Shown in pieces: positions 8,698 to 19,836 of a DNA stretch of 35,530 nt. The notes below the pieces were generated by a model. It was given only the letters and a program-made list of their open reading frames with translations. It ran no database searches and had not been told where the DNA came from. How positions within the stretch are numbered: the first letter of the stretch is position 1; each line of letters opens with the position of its first letter. Source of the stretch: an uncultured Nitrospiraceae bacterium (GTDB lineage Bacteria; Nitrospirota; Thermodesulfovibrionia; Thermodesulfovibrionales; SM23-35); assembly GCA_937138415.1 (NCBI GenBank), contig CAKZPA010000046.1, positions 1 to 35,530 on the forward strand. Reading direction: 5' to 3'. Made by a program: the position numbers and the translations under genes.

Positions 8698-10897
8698 AAG
8701 ATACATTGGCCTAACCTTACTGATTCTTTTTAATTATTTCGTATTTCTTGATGAAGCTTCTTCTTGGGACGACAAAACTACACATAAGCACCTTTCAAAG
8801 TATGCAGCAGATATCTCTCGGCTCGACAGAAACCAAGGAGACTACCTAACAAACATTGGCTTTGCAACTGCACTCAATACGCGAATTAAATGGGAGGTGG
8901 AAAAATCCGTCAAGGACTGGCTTGCCAATGGTGCCGAAGTTGAGGATGCAAGTAGTTTCGGGTTTCCATTTTGGCCAGGCTCTACTACCCGATCGTTGAA
9001 TCATTTTCACAATCCTTTGAAGCCCTGGGATCAGGCAGGGCTCGATGACTACTTCTTAGCTCACTACACAGGGGAGTCCTCTGTCCTCTGGGCACAAAAT
9101 GGAGAGCGGCAGCAAACGATTGTGGGGGGCGATTGGTCGTGGCAAAAAATCAGGGAGTACTTCTACGCCGCGCTCACGGCAACAAACGAGGCGTCTCGGC
9201 AGGAACACTTCGCAAAGATGTTCAAAGGGTTAGGACACCAGATGCACCTTCTGCAGGATGCGGCCGTTCCGGACCATGTGCGAAACGATGCACACCCCGA
9301 AGATACGATCATGAAGAAGAATATCTGGGGGAGCAGGTACTTCGAAATGTGGGCGAAATCGGAGCGCACTTATGTCAATTCCCTCGCGGCACAGCCTATT
9401 TTTTCAAGCGTTTCTTTCGAACCCATTCCCGACGATCTCGCGCCCGTCGCCCGCCTTTTTGACACGGACTCCTATGACGGCACGAACCCTTCCGTGGCCC
9501 TTTCTCTGGGGTTAGCGGAATACACAAATGCCAATTTTTTCAGCGGTGACACGATCTTCGCGGCGGAAAGATACCCTTCGGGACATCAGCACTATTTCCC
9601 TTATCCCAAAAAATCGAGCACAGATCTTCACGCTTACATGGCGGGCGCAAAGGCGCGCGAGACCGTCATAAGCGAAGACGGCAAACAAGACACCGGCATC
9701 TGGATCAGCAAGGTCACGGATGGGGAGCAGATCGCTCATTTTGTCAGAGCCAGCTATCTTACGGACAAAGTATTCTCGGTCTTCGGTGAAGGAAGTAAAT
9801 ACTACCGGACGTTCTACCGCGACGAACAGTGCCATAGAGACTATGCCAAAAAACTGATTCCCCGTGCCGTCGGGTATTCTGCAGCATTGTTGAACTACTT
9901 TTTCCGGGGAGTGATCCACATCTCTCTGCCGGAGACCGGCACCTACGCTCTTTGCGCTGACCCGTCGAGGGGGTTTTCGAAGATAAGTCTTCTCGCGAGA
10001 AACCTTTCACCCGCGGGTGAAGAAATGCCCGACGGGAGCATCGAACTCGTCGCGAAATTCCGAACCGCCCTCGAAGATCCTTTTCAACCTTCCCCCGTCG
10101 CCACAACAGAGGATTTCACCTACAGAGTAATCCCGGAATCACAAAATATTCGTTCGATACCGCGAGAGACCTCCATCGAACTCACGTTCGATAACGGACA
10201 ACAGGCGATCATTCCGCTCGACGCAACGGACGTGTATCTGTACGTCATCTACAAAGGATCTCTCGGGAATGAACACGGAGCTGTCGCACTGGGGTTCAAA
10301 GACATCAGCGAACCGACGCCGATCGATTTCTTCAATAACATGGACAAGATATGCCTGAACGGTACTTGGTACACGGCTGGAAGTCCTGAAGCCATTGCCG
10401 CGGTGGATACGAACCAGAACGGAATGCCGGATGAATGGGACGTTTACCCCCACGCGATACAGAATATTTTTATAAAAATTTCATCGAGCGCCAACCAGGT
10501 AGATGCATTACCCACGCAATTCACCTTTTTCTCGCCCTTGGTGAGTCCTGGAGATTTATTCAGAACATATGTGCTGTCCGACTACGGAGAAAACGTCTTC
10601 TCTTTCAGCAACTACGCCCCGGTCATCAAAATCGACCCCCGGGACAGCTTCCCGCATCCTTCAGGGGCAACGAGCTTGAGCTATCGAGGTTCCGCAATCA
10701 AAAACCAGGTCGACTATCACATTCAGAGCGAAGAAAAATGTGCCACCGTCGGGGCAGACATTCCCTGCGATATCCGACACTACCCTCTCATGTATCCCTT
10801 TCGCGGTCGCTACCTCTGGGGCCCTGCCGGCGTCGTCGCGGAGAATGCAAAATTTCCCTCGAATACCCTGTGTTCCTGGAATCAACTCGGAGAGTAA
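8690..10897 (+). CDS. Exported phospholipase C / P1-nuclease-like protein with C-terminal beta domains
   Basis: The 735-residue product starts at ATG 8690, nine codons inside a longer frame, because AAAGGAGG (8671-8678) precedes it and a signal peptide follows. Predicted cleavage after EASS would leave Trp26 as the first mature residue, then H32 and H34. In zinc-dependent phospholipases C the mature N-terminal Trp and a nearby His bind zinc. The central region has NHFHNP and, at 182-202, GHQMH, LLQD and PDHVRNDAH (H183, H186, D190, H196, H202), resembling the HxxxD/E...H zinc ligands of PF00882-type phospholipases. C-terminal residues are beta-rich and include DTNQNGMPDEWD, a calcium-loop-like element. 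A lipase or nuclease acting outside the cell is likely; the substrate is not shown by sequence. The first 430 bp are noticeably more AT-rich than the rest. It ends a three-gene exported cluster. Confidence 0.72.
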   Translation: MNKRYIGLTLLILFNYFVFLDEASSWDDKTTHKHLSKYAADISRLDRNQGDYLTNIGFATALNTRIKWEVEKSVKDWLANGAEVEDASSFGFPFWPGSTTRSLNHFHNPLKPWDQAGLDDYFLAHYTGESSVLWAQNGERQQTIVGGDWSWQKIREYFYAALTATNEASRQEHFAKMFKGLGHQMHLLQDAAVPDHVRNDAHPEDTIMKKNIWGSRYFEMWAKSERTYVNSLAAQPIFSSVSFEPIPDDLAPVARLFDTDSYDGTNPSVALSLGLAEYTNANFFSGDTIFAAERYPSGHQHYFPYPKKSSTDLHAYMAGAKARETVISEDGKQDTGIWISKVTDGEQIAHFVRASYLTDKVFSVFGEGSKYYRTFYRDEQCHRDYAKKLIPRAVGYSAALLNYFFRGVIHISLPETGTYALCADPSRGFSKISLLARNLSPAGEEMPDGSIELVAKFRTALEDPFQPSPVATTEDFTYRVIPESQNIRSIPRETSIELTFDNGQQAIIPLDATDVYLYVIYKGSLGNEHGAVALGFKDISEPTPIDFFNNMDKICLNGTWYTAGSPEAIAAVDTNQNGMPDEWDVYPHAIQNIFIKISSSANQVDALPTQFTFFSPLVSPGDLFRTYVLSDYGENVFSFSNYAPVIKIDPRDSFPHPSGATSLSYRGSAIKNQVDYHIQSEEKCATVGADIPCDIRHYPLMYPFRGRYLWGPAGVVAENAKFPSNTLCSWNQLGE

Positions 10898-10956
10898 AAG
10901 AATGAGGATTCCATGCTTCGGACAATGTATCGACAAAGGTGCCTGACATGGAACCA

Positions 10957-11040
10957 CTGTCATTCTGAGCGGAGCGAAGAATCCCTTCGCACCAAAAAGC
11001 CTCGATCCGTCCCCCTCGGCGGTGCCCTCCGAGGGGGACG
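10957..11040. repeat. Dispersed-repeat fragment plus strong palindrome
   Basis: TGTCATTCTGAGCGGAGCGA begins near 10957; this word is familiar as an intergenic repeat in many environmental bacterial genomes. It is followed at 11008-11040 by a perfect 12-bp stem (CGTCCCCCTCGG paired with its complement) around a 9-nt loop. There is no T-run after the stem on the plus strand, so it is not a classic intrinsic terminator, though it could stop or stabilise the transcript of the exported cluster. Confidence 0.5.
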
Positions 11041-11110
11041 CCGCACTGTACGTTCCGAGATGAACAAGCAAACTTCAATGCCCTGAAGTAAAATAGATAC
11101 CGGCTGCGCC

Positions 11111-12670
11111 ATGCTTAGTCCGGTATTGATACAATCGCTCTTAAACTACGGTCCCGCGCTGATTTCAGGAGTTCTCCTGGCACTTTCATTCCCAAAGCCG
11201 GATCTCTCCCTCGTCGCATGGTTCGCGCTGGTACCCTTCTTCTCCTCCCTTTACAGGAAGAACCTCAAACAAGCGTTCAAAGCGGGCTTCGTGCTCGGCA
11301 TCGTGTACTTTTTCGGCACGCTCTACTGGATTTACCACTCGATTTACCACTATGGCGGCGTTTCTTTTTTGCCGAGTATCGTGCTCGTCATTCTCCTCTG
11401 CCTCTACCTCAGTCTTTATCCCGGCCTTTTTGGGTTTTTCTTCTCCTTATCGCTACGGAAAACGCAGCTACCAGCGCTGTTGACAGCGCCGGTGTTTTGG
11501 ACGGTGCTCGAATTTCTGCGATCCTATGTCTTTACCGGTTTCCCATGGGTGAGCATCGGCTATTCCCAATACCAGCTGCTGTCCCTGATCCAGGTTGCGG
11601 ACATAACCGGTATCTACGGGATTTCTTTTCTCGTCGTTGCCGTAAACGGTGCCCTCTCGGATCTTTTCCTCCTGAAACAGCGTCTCAGAGACGCGCCGCT
11701 CTTTCCCCTCTCCTACACATTCATCGGCCTCGTGCTCCTCCTCGTTCTCATGATTACGACCATTGTCTACGGTCAGATGAAACTGCGGGAAGCTCGACCA
11801 GGCGATCTGTTACGAGCGAGCATCGTGCAGGGAAACATCGAACAAGACAAGAAGTGGGATCCCACGTATCAGGATGCGGTCATGGCGAAGTACAAGGAGC
11901 TTACCCTGAAAGCGGCCGAGCGTTCACCATCACTAATCGTATGGCCGGAAACGGCGGTACCGTTTTTCTTCGGTGCCGACATGGTACGCTCGGCCGATCT
12001 CGTCGAATTCCAAAAGGGGCTCGACAGTCATCTCCTTTTTGGGAGCATCCTGCTCAAAGGGAAAAAAAATGGCATGACGCTCCTCACGAACAGCGCCGTC
12101 GTCCTCGACACGTCTGGCACGGTTGTTCATCGCTATGATAAAATACATTTGGTCCCTTTCGGAGAATACGTCCCCCTTCGCACAATCCTCTTTTTCATCG
12201 ACAAGCTCGTCGTCGGCATTGGTGACTACGTCGGAGGGAGCGACTATCTCCGGGCCCAGACGCAGATCGGGGCATTCGTCCCTCTGATCTGCTACGAGGT
12301 TATTTTCCCCGGTTTGGTGAGGAAATTTTACTCAAGCGGTGGAGATTTTATCGTGAACATAACAAACGACGCATGGTTTGGGCAGACGAGCGGTCCCTAT
12401 CAACACTTCGCCATGGCCGTTTTCCGCGCGATCGAAAACCGCAAACCGCTGATAAGAGCTGCCAATACCGGTATCTCTGGCGTGATCGACAGCTGTGGTC
12501 GGATCATCGAACGGACGCCGCTCTTTCGGGAAGCGGTTTTAACCGTTGATATTAAAACAGACACGTCGTTGACCTTTTACGCGAGATACGGCGATCTGTT
12601 TACGTACCTGTGTATAATATGTTCCGTGTTATTGCTGGCTAATATCTTGAGCAAGATTAGGACGATTTGA
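11111..12670 (+). CDS. lnt: Apolipoprotein N-acyltransferase
   Basis: Lnt transfers an acyl chain from phospholipid to the N-terminal cysteine of lipoproteins in the inner membrane, the last step of lipoprotein maturation. The 519-residue protein has about six hydrophobic segments in residues 10-220 and another at the C-terminus (LFTYLCIICSVLLLANIL), enclosing a periplasmic nitrilase domain. The catalytic triad is visible: E280 in VWPETAVPFF, K344 in YDKIHLVPFGEY and C394 in PLICYEVIFPG. Length matches the family. The ATG at 11111 has no good Shine-Dalgarno; a TAAAAT hexamer at 11089-11094 could be a -10 giving a leader of about 10 nt. Lipoproteins elsewhere in the window (bamD, 19369) would be its substrates. 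It is followed 165 bp later by prfB. Confidence 0.95.
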   Translation: MLSPVLIQSLLNYGPALISGVLLALSFPKPDLSLVAWFALVPFFSSLYRKNLKQAFKAGFVLGIVYFFGTLYWIYHSIYHYGGVSFLPSIVLVILLCLYLSLYPGLFGFFFSLSLRKTQLPALLTAPVFWTVLEFLRSYVFTGFPWVSIGYSQYQLLSLIQVADITGIYGISFLVVAVNGALSDLFLLKQRLRDAPLFPLSYTFIGLVLLLVLMITTIVYGQMKLREARPGDLLRASIVQGNIEQDKKWDPTYQDAVMAKYKELTLKAAERSPSLIVWPETAVPFFFGADMVRSADLVEFQKGLDSHLLFGSILLKGKKNGMTLLTNSAVVLDTSGTVVHRYDKIHLVPFGEYVPLRTILFFIDKLVVGIGDYVGGSDYLRAQTQIGAFVPLICYEVIFPGLVRKFYSSGGDFIVNITNDAWFGQTSGPYQHFAMAVFRAIENRKPLIRAANTGISGVIDSCGRIIERTPLFREAVLTVDIKTDTSLTFYARYGDLFTYLCIICSVLLLANILSKIRTI

Positions 12671-12835
12671 ACCGTTACGGAGTAGCCTGCTGAAAAGCCC
12701 CGTTCGTCATTGTGCGCGTCGCGAAAGGTTTCTCGGGAATCAAAAAATGAGACTCCCTTGACGCGGCACGAGAATGAGATTCACTCTTCTCACGGGGGTT
12801 TTTTCCGGGGCTCACAAGTAAAACAAGGAGGACAC

Positions 12836-13934
12836 ATGCTGATACAAAATGAATTGAAGGAAGAATTGGTTCGCCTCAGGGAGAAGACCGAATCTCTCAG
12901 AGGTTATCTTTGATATCGATCGACTGAAAGAGGAGATCGACCAGATCGACAAGAAACTCAGCGCCGATGAGGTTTGGTCATCTCCGCAAATAACAAAAGA
13001 CCTTCTGAAGAGGAAATCGTACCTCGAGGGAATCGTTTCGCACTTTGACGCGTTAGAACGCAAACTCTCCTACCTCGAAGAGTCGATCGACATTCTCGCT
13101 GAAGAGAGCGGCGAGTTATTTCTCCGCGATCTCGAGCGGGAAATACTGGATCTCAAGGACAATCTTGACGCTCTCGAGATCGAACATCTCCTTTCGGGCC
13201 CCATGGATAAAAACAACGCCATTCTCACGATCCATCCCGGCGCCGGAGGGACGGAAAGCCAGGATTGGGCCCAGATGTTAATGCGTATGTACCTCCGTTG
13301 GGCGGAACGCCACCGGTTCAAAACGGAGATTATCGATCTACTGATCGGCGAGGAAGCGGGAATCAAGAGCGCGACCATCACAATAGCCGGCCCGTATGCA
13401 TACGGGTTTTTGAAGTCGGAAGCGGGCGTGCACAGGTTAGTCCGTATATCCCCATTTGACGCGGGAAAAAGGAGACACACCTCCTTCTCCGCGGTCCTCG
13501 TTTACCCCGAGGTCGAAGAAGATATCGACATCGAACTGAGGGAAGAGGATATCAAAATGGACACGTTTCGCGCGTCCGGAGCGGGTGGTCAGCACGTCAA
13601 CAAAACTTCCTCCGCCGTCAGGTTGACACATATTCCGACAGGCATCATCGTCACTTGTCAGAACGAACGCTCACAGCATAAGAACAGAGCTATCGCGATG
13701 AAGGTCCTGAAAGCTCGCCTTTACGACCTCAAAATGAAAGAGCAGGAAAAAAAGATGGAAGAGTTCGTGGCCGATAAACGAGATATTGCGTGGGGCAGTC
13801 AAATACGTTCGTATGTTCTGCAACCGTATCGCATCGTAAAGGATCATCGGACCAATGTCGAGACAGGTAACGTTGACGCGGTTCTCGACGGAGAGATCAA
13901 TATGTTCATTAAGGCATATTTGCGAATGAAGTGA
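12836..13934 (+). CDS. prfB: Peptide chain release factor 2 (RF2), programmed +1 frameshift
   Basis: RF2 reads UAA and UGA stop codons and triggers peptide release. Translation starts at ATG 12836 (AAGGAGG upstream), runs 25 codons to CTT, then meets an in-frame TGA at 12911-12913. A +1 slip on CTTTGA lets reading continue at GAT 12912 to the stop ending at 13934, giving 365 residues, exactly the normal RF2 length. The second part contains the stop-codon-recognition tripeptide SPF (in RISPFDAGK) and the catalytic GGQ in GAGGQHVNKTSSAVR. This should be annotated as one gene, not a short ORF plus a later ORF starting at the internal ATG 13203. Autoregulation is built in: when RF2 is scarce the frameshift is favoured. 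dnaA follows after 290 bp. Confidence 0.96.
12899..12914 (+). promoter_or_regulatory. prfB recoding site
   Basis: The slippery CTT-TGA sits at 12908-12913 and is preceded by an AGAGG Shine-Dalgarno-like element (12899-12903) a few bases upstream, as in known prfB frameshift sites. The base after TGA is T, one of the weak termination contexts; the Escherichia coli site has C. Confidence 0.93.
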
Positions 13935-14224
13935 ATCTCCTATAACTATTTCTTTATACATGAGAAGTAGTGTTCGTAGTAGCGGGTGTGCAAATGTCAG
14001 GAATAGCGGTTCGAGATGGAAGAAAAAAGATTTTTGGTGTTCATGAATGAGTGGATAAGAGCGCTTTTTTTTCAACGTCCGGGGAGGGCGGGAGGATTTC
14101 AAAAGTATTAAACATTTTAATAACCGTTTTTCTTGTGTTCGTTTCCCGTCTTTGGATATAATGGTAGACCTTCCGAAGAAGTTTTTAACATTTGTTAATA
14201 ATATGTGGATAAGAGAATCGAGGT
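13935..14224. other. Candidate chromosomal origin / dnaA regulatory region
   Basis: The 290-bp gap before dnaA has a perfect DnaA box on the complement (TGTGGATAA, 14204-14212) and a one-mismatch copy (AGTGGATAA, 14050-14058). Both are part of an 11-bp direct repeat GTGGATAAGAG. An AT-rich run (14100-14125 and 14181-14203) could unwind. Genes dnaA, dnaN and gyrB follow, the arrangement commonly found at oriC. Only two boxes are clear, so it may serve only dnaA autoregulation. Confidence 0.55.
14133..14162 (+). promoter_or_regulatory. Probable dnaA promoter (TTGTGT-N18-TATAAT)
   Basis: The hexamer TATAAT at 14157-14162 is perfect and TTGTGT at 14133-14138 is 18 bp upstream. Transcription would start near 14169, upstream of the DnaA box at 14204, so DnaA bound there could repress its own gene. 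Confidence 0.6.
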
Positions 14225-15556
14225 ATGACCACGGAAGAATTATGGGATAAAAGTCTCGTGCGGATCGAGGAGCGCGTTGGAAACAATATTGTCGATCTTT
14301 GGTTCAGGCCTATCAAACTGTCGCAGTACAAAGAACAGCAGGTGACGATCGAGATACCCAACCGATTTTTTAAGGACTGGATAGAGGACAATTATCCGGA
14401 GATCATCGCCGAATCCATCGGGGGGATACTAGGGTTTCCAGTGACTGTCCGTTACAAGATCGCGGAGCGCATGGATCCGAACATCAGGAAGATGGATATG
14501 CGGATGGAAACGCGTCGGCAAAAACTCGCGAGCCGCGGCATTTACCTGAACCCCAAGTACACGTTCGAAAAATTCGTTGTCGGCCAGAGCAACCAGTTTG
14601 CGCACGCTGCTGCAGTCGCCGTCGCCGAGGCACCCGGGAGGGTGTATAATCCGCTCTTCATTTACGGTGGCGTCGGTCTCGGGAAGACGCACCTCATCAC
14701 CGCGATAGGGAATGCCGTGATCGACAAAAAGCCGGATATGGCGGTGATTTTCGTTTCTGCCGAACAATTCACGAACGAGGTCGTATCGGCGATACGCCAC
14801 GAGAAGATGGCGGAATTCAAAGAAAAATACCGCAACGTCGATCTCCTTCTCCTCGACGATATCCACTTCATCGCGAACAAGACCCAGACACAGGAAGAAT
14901 TTTTTCACACCTTCAACACAATATACGAGCGGCAGAAACAGATCGTCATCTCGAGCGACAGACCCCCGAAGGAGATCGGCGCCGTCACGGACAGGCTCAG
15001 ATCCCGCTTCAGTATGGGGTTGATCGCGGATATTCAGCCGCCTGAACTCGAGACGAAGGTTGCCATATTGCAAAAAAAAGCCGAAGCCGAAAAAATTTTC
15101 GTCCCGGAGGATGTCGCCTATTACCTCGCCTCGAAGGTCAAATCGAACATCCGCGAGTTGGAGGGATGCCTCATTCGGCTCGGCGCTCAATCGTCGCTCA
15201 CCGGTCGACCGATCAGTAAAGAAATGGCGAAGAGCATCCTGCGGGATCTCATCGAAGACGATGAGAGACCGGTAACAACCGAACAGATTCAGAAAGTGGT
15301 CTCCGAGCACTTCGGGATCAAGGCGTCAGACATGAAGGCTAAGAAAAGAACGAAAGAGGTCGCGTTGCCTCGTCAGATCGCGATGTATCTGTGCAAGCAA
15401 CTCACGGCTCTTTCATTGAGTGACATCGGGAAAAACTTCGGCGGCAAAGATCATGCGACCGTCATTTATTCCTGCAGGCAGGTCGAGGAGAAGAGGGCCA
15501 AGGATGAAGCATTCAACCGGATCATCGAGAATCTGATGCGGAAGATAAAGGGATAA
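14225..15556 (+). CDS. dnaA: Chromosomal replication initiator protein DnaA
   Basis: DnaA is the AAA+ ATPase that binds DnaA boxes, melts the origin and loads the helicase. The 443 residues show the N-terminal domain (about 1-80), a short linker, the AAA+ core from about 108 with Walker A GGVGLGKTH (148-156) and Walker B LLLLDDIHF (D211, D212), the sensor region SSDRPPKEI, and the C-terminal helix-turn-helix with the DnaA signature GGKDHATVIYSCRQVEE. Length and all key residues are normal. The ATG at 14225 follows GAGG. It lies directly after the candidate origin and 35 bp before dnaN. Confidence 0.98.
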   Translation: MTTEELWDKSLVRIEERVGNNIVDLWFRPIKLSQYKEQQVTIEIPNRFFKDWIEDNYPEIIAESIGGILGFPVTVRYKIAERMDPNIRKMDMRMETRRQKLASRGIYLNPKYTFEKFVVGQSNQFAHAAAVAVAEAPGRVYNPLFIYGGVGLGKTHLITAIGNAVIDKKPDMAVIFVSAEQFTNEVVSAIRHEKMAEFKEKYRNVDLLLLDDIHFIANKTQTQEEFFHTFNTIYERQKQIVISSDRPPKEIGAVTDRLRSRFSMGLIADIQPPELETKVAILQKKAEAEKIFVPEDVAYYLASKVKSNIRELEGCLIRLGAQSSLTGRPISKEMAKSILRDLIEDDERPVTTEQIQKVVSEHFGIKASDMKAKKRTKEVALPRQIAMYLCKQLTALSLSDIGKNFGGKDHATVIYSCRQVEEKRAKDEAFNRIIENLMRKIKG

Positions 15557-15591
15557 GGAGTTGAGGTCGGGAAGATGGAGGAGGAGCGAAA

Positions 15592-16719
15592 ATGAAAGTG
15601 AGCGTGTCGAAAGAGGAGATGCAGAAAAAACTAGCCAATATCCAGAATATTGTCGAAAAGAAAAATACCAAACCTGTTCTGAGCCATTTCTTGCTCGCTG
15701 CGGGCAAGAAGACGTCGTTCATTACGGCGACTGACATAGACACCGCCCTCAAAGAGCCGATTGCGGTCACGGTCGAGAAGGAAGGGAAGATCTGCATACC
15801 GGCGCGGAAGATGTTCGAGATCGTGCGGGAGGTCGAGGAGGACTTGTTTATTGAGACGACCGATGAGCAGTGGCTGAAAGTGAGGTCCGGGGCGAGCGAG
15901 TTCAGAATTGCCTGCCTTCCTCACAGTGATTTTCCGGCCTGGCCAGCGTCACTCGGAGGCGGGGAGATCGACGAACTCACGATCGATGCGGCGCTGCTCC
16001 TGGAGATGATCGAAAAGACCCTCTATTCCGCGGGCGAGACGGATACGAGGTACACACTCAATGGGCTTCTCTTCCATCCGAAGCCGGAGCAAAAGGTTTT
16101 TACCGTTGTCGGCACGGACGGTCACAGACTTGCCATCATTCATCGGCAGTTCGACACGGGACTACAGAAGGAAAAGAAGATCATTGTGCCGCGTAAGGCC
16201 GTCTCTGAACTGAGGCGGTTTCTCGCCACGGACGGCGAGGAGAGCGAGCCCCACAGGGTGACGGTTACCATAGGGGACAAGCATCTGCTCTTCACGATCG
16301 GCACCGTCCAGTTTCTCACGAAGCTCATCGAGGGGTCTTACCCCAATTATGAAAATGTGATCCCCCAGTCGTACGAGAAGAAAATGGCTGCCAGACGCGA
16401 TACCTTCGCGAAAGTGCTTCGCAGGGTGTCAGTTATGTCAAGAGAACGGTCGAGTGCCGTCAGGATCGACCTTGACAAGAATAAAATGACGATCTTTTCT
16501 TCGAGTCCTGACCTCGGCGAAGCGAAAGAGGAAGTTGCTGTCGACTATCAGGGCGATCCGATGACACTGGGGTTCAATGCGCGATACCTGCTGGACGTGC
16601 TGAACGCAATGACGTCCGAGACGGTGACGCTCGAACTCCAGGATCCGCTCAGTCCGGTGCTCTTGAAAGAGGACGGTAAGGAAGATTACAAGTGTGTGAT
16701 CATGCCGATGAGGATATAG
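15592..16719 (+). CDS. dnaN: DNA polymerase III beta subunit (sliding clamp)
   Basis: The 375-residue beta clamp forms a dimeric ring that tethers the polymerase to DNA. The start MKVSVSKEEMQKKLANIQNI and the NTKPVLSHFLL block are typical, as are GTDGHRLA in the middle of domain 2 and the C-terminal YKCVIMPMRI. Three repeated clamp domains fit the length. GGAGGAG lies about 7 nt before the ATG. Expected to be co-transcribed with dnaA. Confidence 0.97.
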   Translation: MKVSVSKEEMQKKLANIQNIVEKKNTKPVLSHFLLAAGKKTSFITATDIDTALKEPIAVTVEKEGKICIPARKMFEIVREVEEDLFIETTDEQWLKVRSGASEFRIACLPHSDFPAWPASLGGGEIDELTIDAALLLEMIEKTLYSAGETDTRYTLNGLLFHPKPEQKVFTVVGTDGHRLAIIHRQFDTGLQKEKKIIVPRKAVSELRRFLATDGEESEPHRVTVTIGDKHLLFTIGTVQFLTKLIEGSYPNYENVIPQSYEKKMAARRDTFAKVLRRVSVMSRERSSAVRIDLDKNKMTIFSSSPDLGEAKEEVAVDYQGDPMTLGFNARYLLDVLNAMTSETVTLELQDPLSPVLLKEDGKEDYKCVIMPMRI

Positions 16720-16755
16720 GGTGCTTATCATTGCCATGCCTTTGTATCACGGCAC

Positions 16756-16774
16756 TGTCCGGCTAAGCCGGACA
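16756..16774. repeat. Perfect palindrome TGTCCGGCTAAGCCGGACA
   Basis: A 9-nt arm and its exact complement around a single A, in the 210-bp gap between dnaN and gyrB. It is REP-like; it has no T-run after it, so a terminator role is unlikely. The flanking 16730-16860 sequence shows no gene. Confidence 0.6.
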
Positions 16775-16902
16775 ATCCGGTTCCCGAAAATGCAAGCATT
16801 CCATGCCCTGGATACCATCGCTTTCGGCGTATCCCGGCGGAGAGCGAATGCGCCCGGGTGCGGAAAGATAAAAGAGAGTGAAGAGAAGTAAAGAGGTTGT
16901 AA

Positions 16903-19320
<2,418 letters not shown>

Positions 19321-19368
19321 GAAAAACCGTGCGAGAGATAAAACGTATTCGGGCGGGGAGGCGTATCC

Positions 19369-19836
19369 ATGAGGAAGGCAAATGACGCTGCACGAACGAT
19401 TCAAATCCTGACCAAAATAATCGTGGCGGTGAGCGCTCTCTTTTTGGCGGCGGTCCTCGTTTCCTGCGGGGCGAAGGAAGTGAAACCCGTGACACAAGAA
19501 TCGAAACTCGCGCGGGAGGCTTTCGCGCTCGCTGAGACGCTGAAGGACGCCTATGTCAAGAGTGACCTTGAAAGGCTCGAGGAGAATTGTACCGGCGACG
19601 GCTATCGGGAACTCGTTGCCGGGATGAAGAAATTCGATAAGGCGGATCTCACCTTTGCTCCGACATGGGTTGAAATCAAAGACTCTTCCGTGAACCTTTC
19701 CGTTTCATGGAAAGGGGTCTGGACTCTCGGCACAAAAAGCAGAGAAGAGAGAGGATTGGCTATTTTTGTGTTCGATGGGAAACCCCTGAAACTCGCCAAA
19801 GTCCAGAGAGACAACCCTTTCCGCCAGCCTGAATAG
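19369..19836 (+). CDS. Small predicted lipoprotein, function unknown
   Basis: The 155-residue product has an N-terminal hydrophobic segment (about 17-30) ending in LVSC with the lipobox cysteine at 33, so it should be processed by Lgt, LspA and Lnt (lnt is upstream at 11111). The rest is soluble, with a helical stretch (about 45-80) followed by beta-like segments (VNLSVSWKGVWTL), reminiscent of small NTF2-like lipoproteins; I do not recognise a named family. GGGGAGG lies 7 nt before the ATG. It starts 48 bp after gyrB and may share its transcript. A stem (19839-19845 with 19859-19865, CGGCGGA) just past the stop could mark the end of the transcript but lacks a T-run. Confidence 0.65.
   Translation: MRKANDAARTIQILTKIIVAVSALFLAAVLVSCGAKEVKPVTQESKLAREAFALAETLKDAYVKSDLERLEENCTGDGYRELVAGMKKFDKADLTFAPTWVEIKDSSVNLSVSWKGVWTLGTKSREERGLAIFVFDGKPLKLAKVQRDNPFRQPE

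Noticed and set aside
12769-12806. Terminator between lnt and prfB
   Set aside because: The GAGAATGAG/CTCTTCTC pairing is imperfect and the T-run is separated from it by a G-run; too weak to call.
12710-12913. 67-residue ORF as a separate gene before prfB
   Set aside because: Its last 25 codons are the first part of prfB; the upstream portion lacks a Shine-Dalgarno and has no family resemblance.
14429-15310. 293-residue minus-strand ORF inside dnaA
   Set aside because: A shadow of dnaA; low-complexity composition and no motif.
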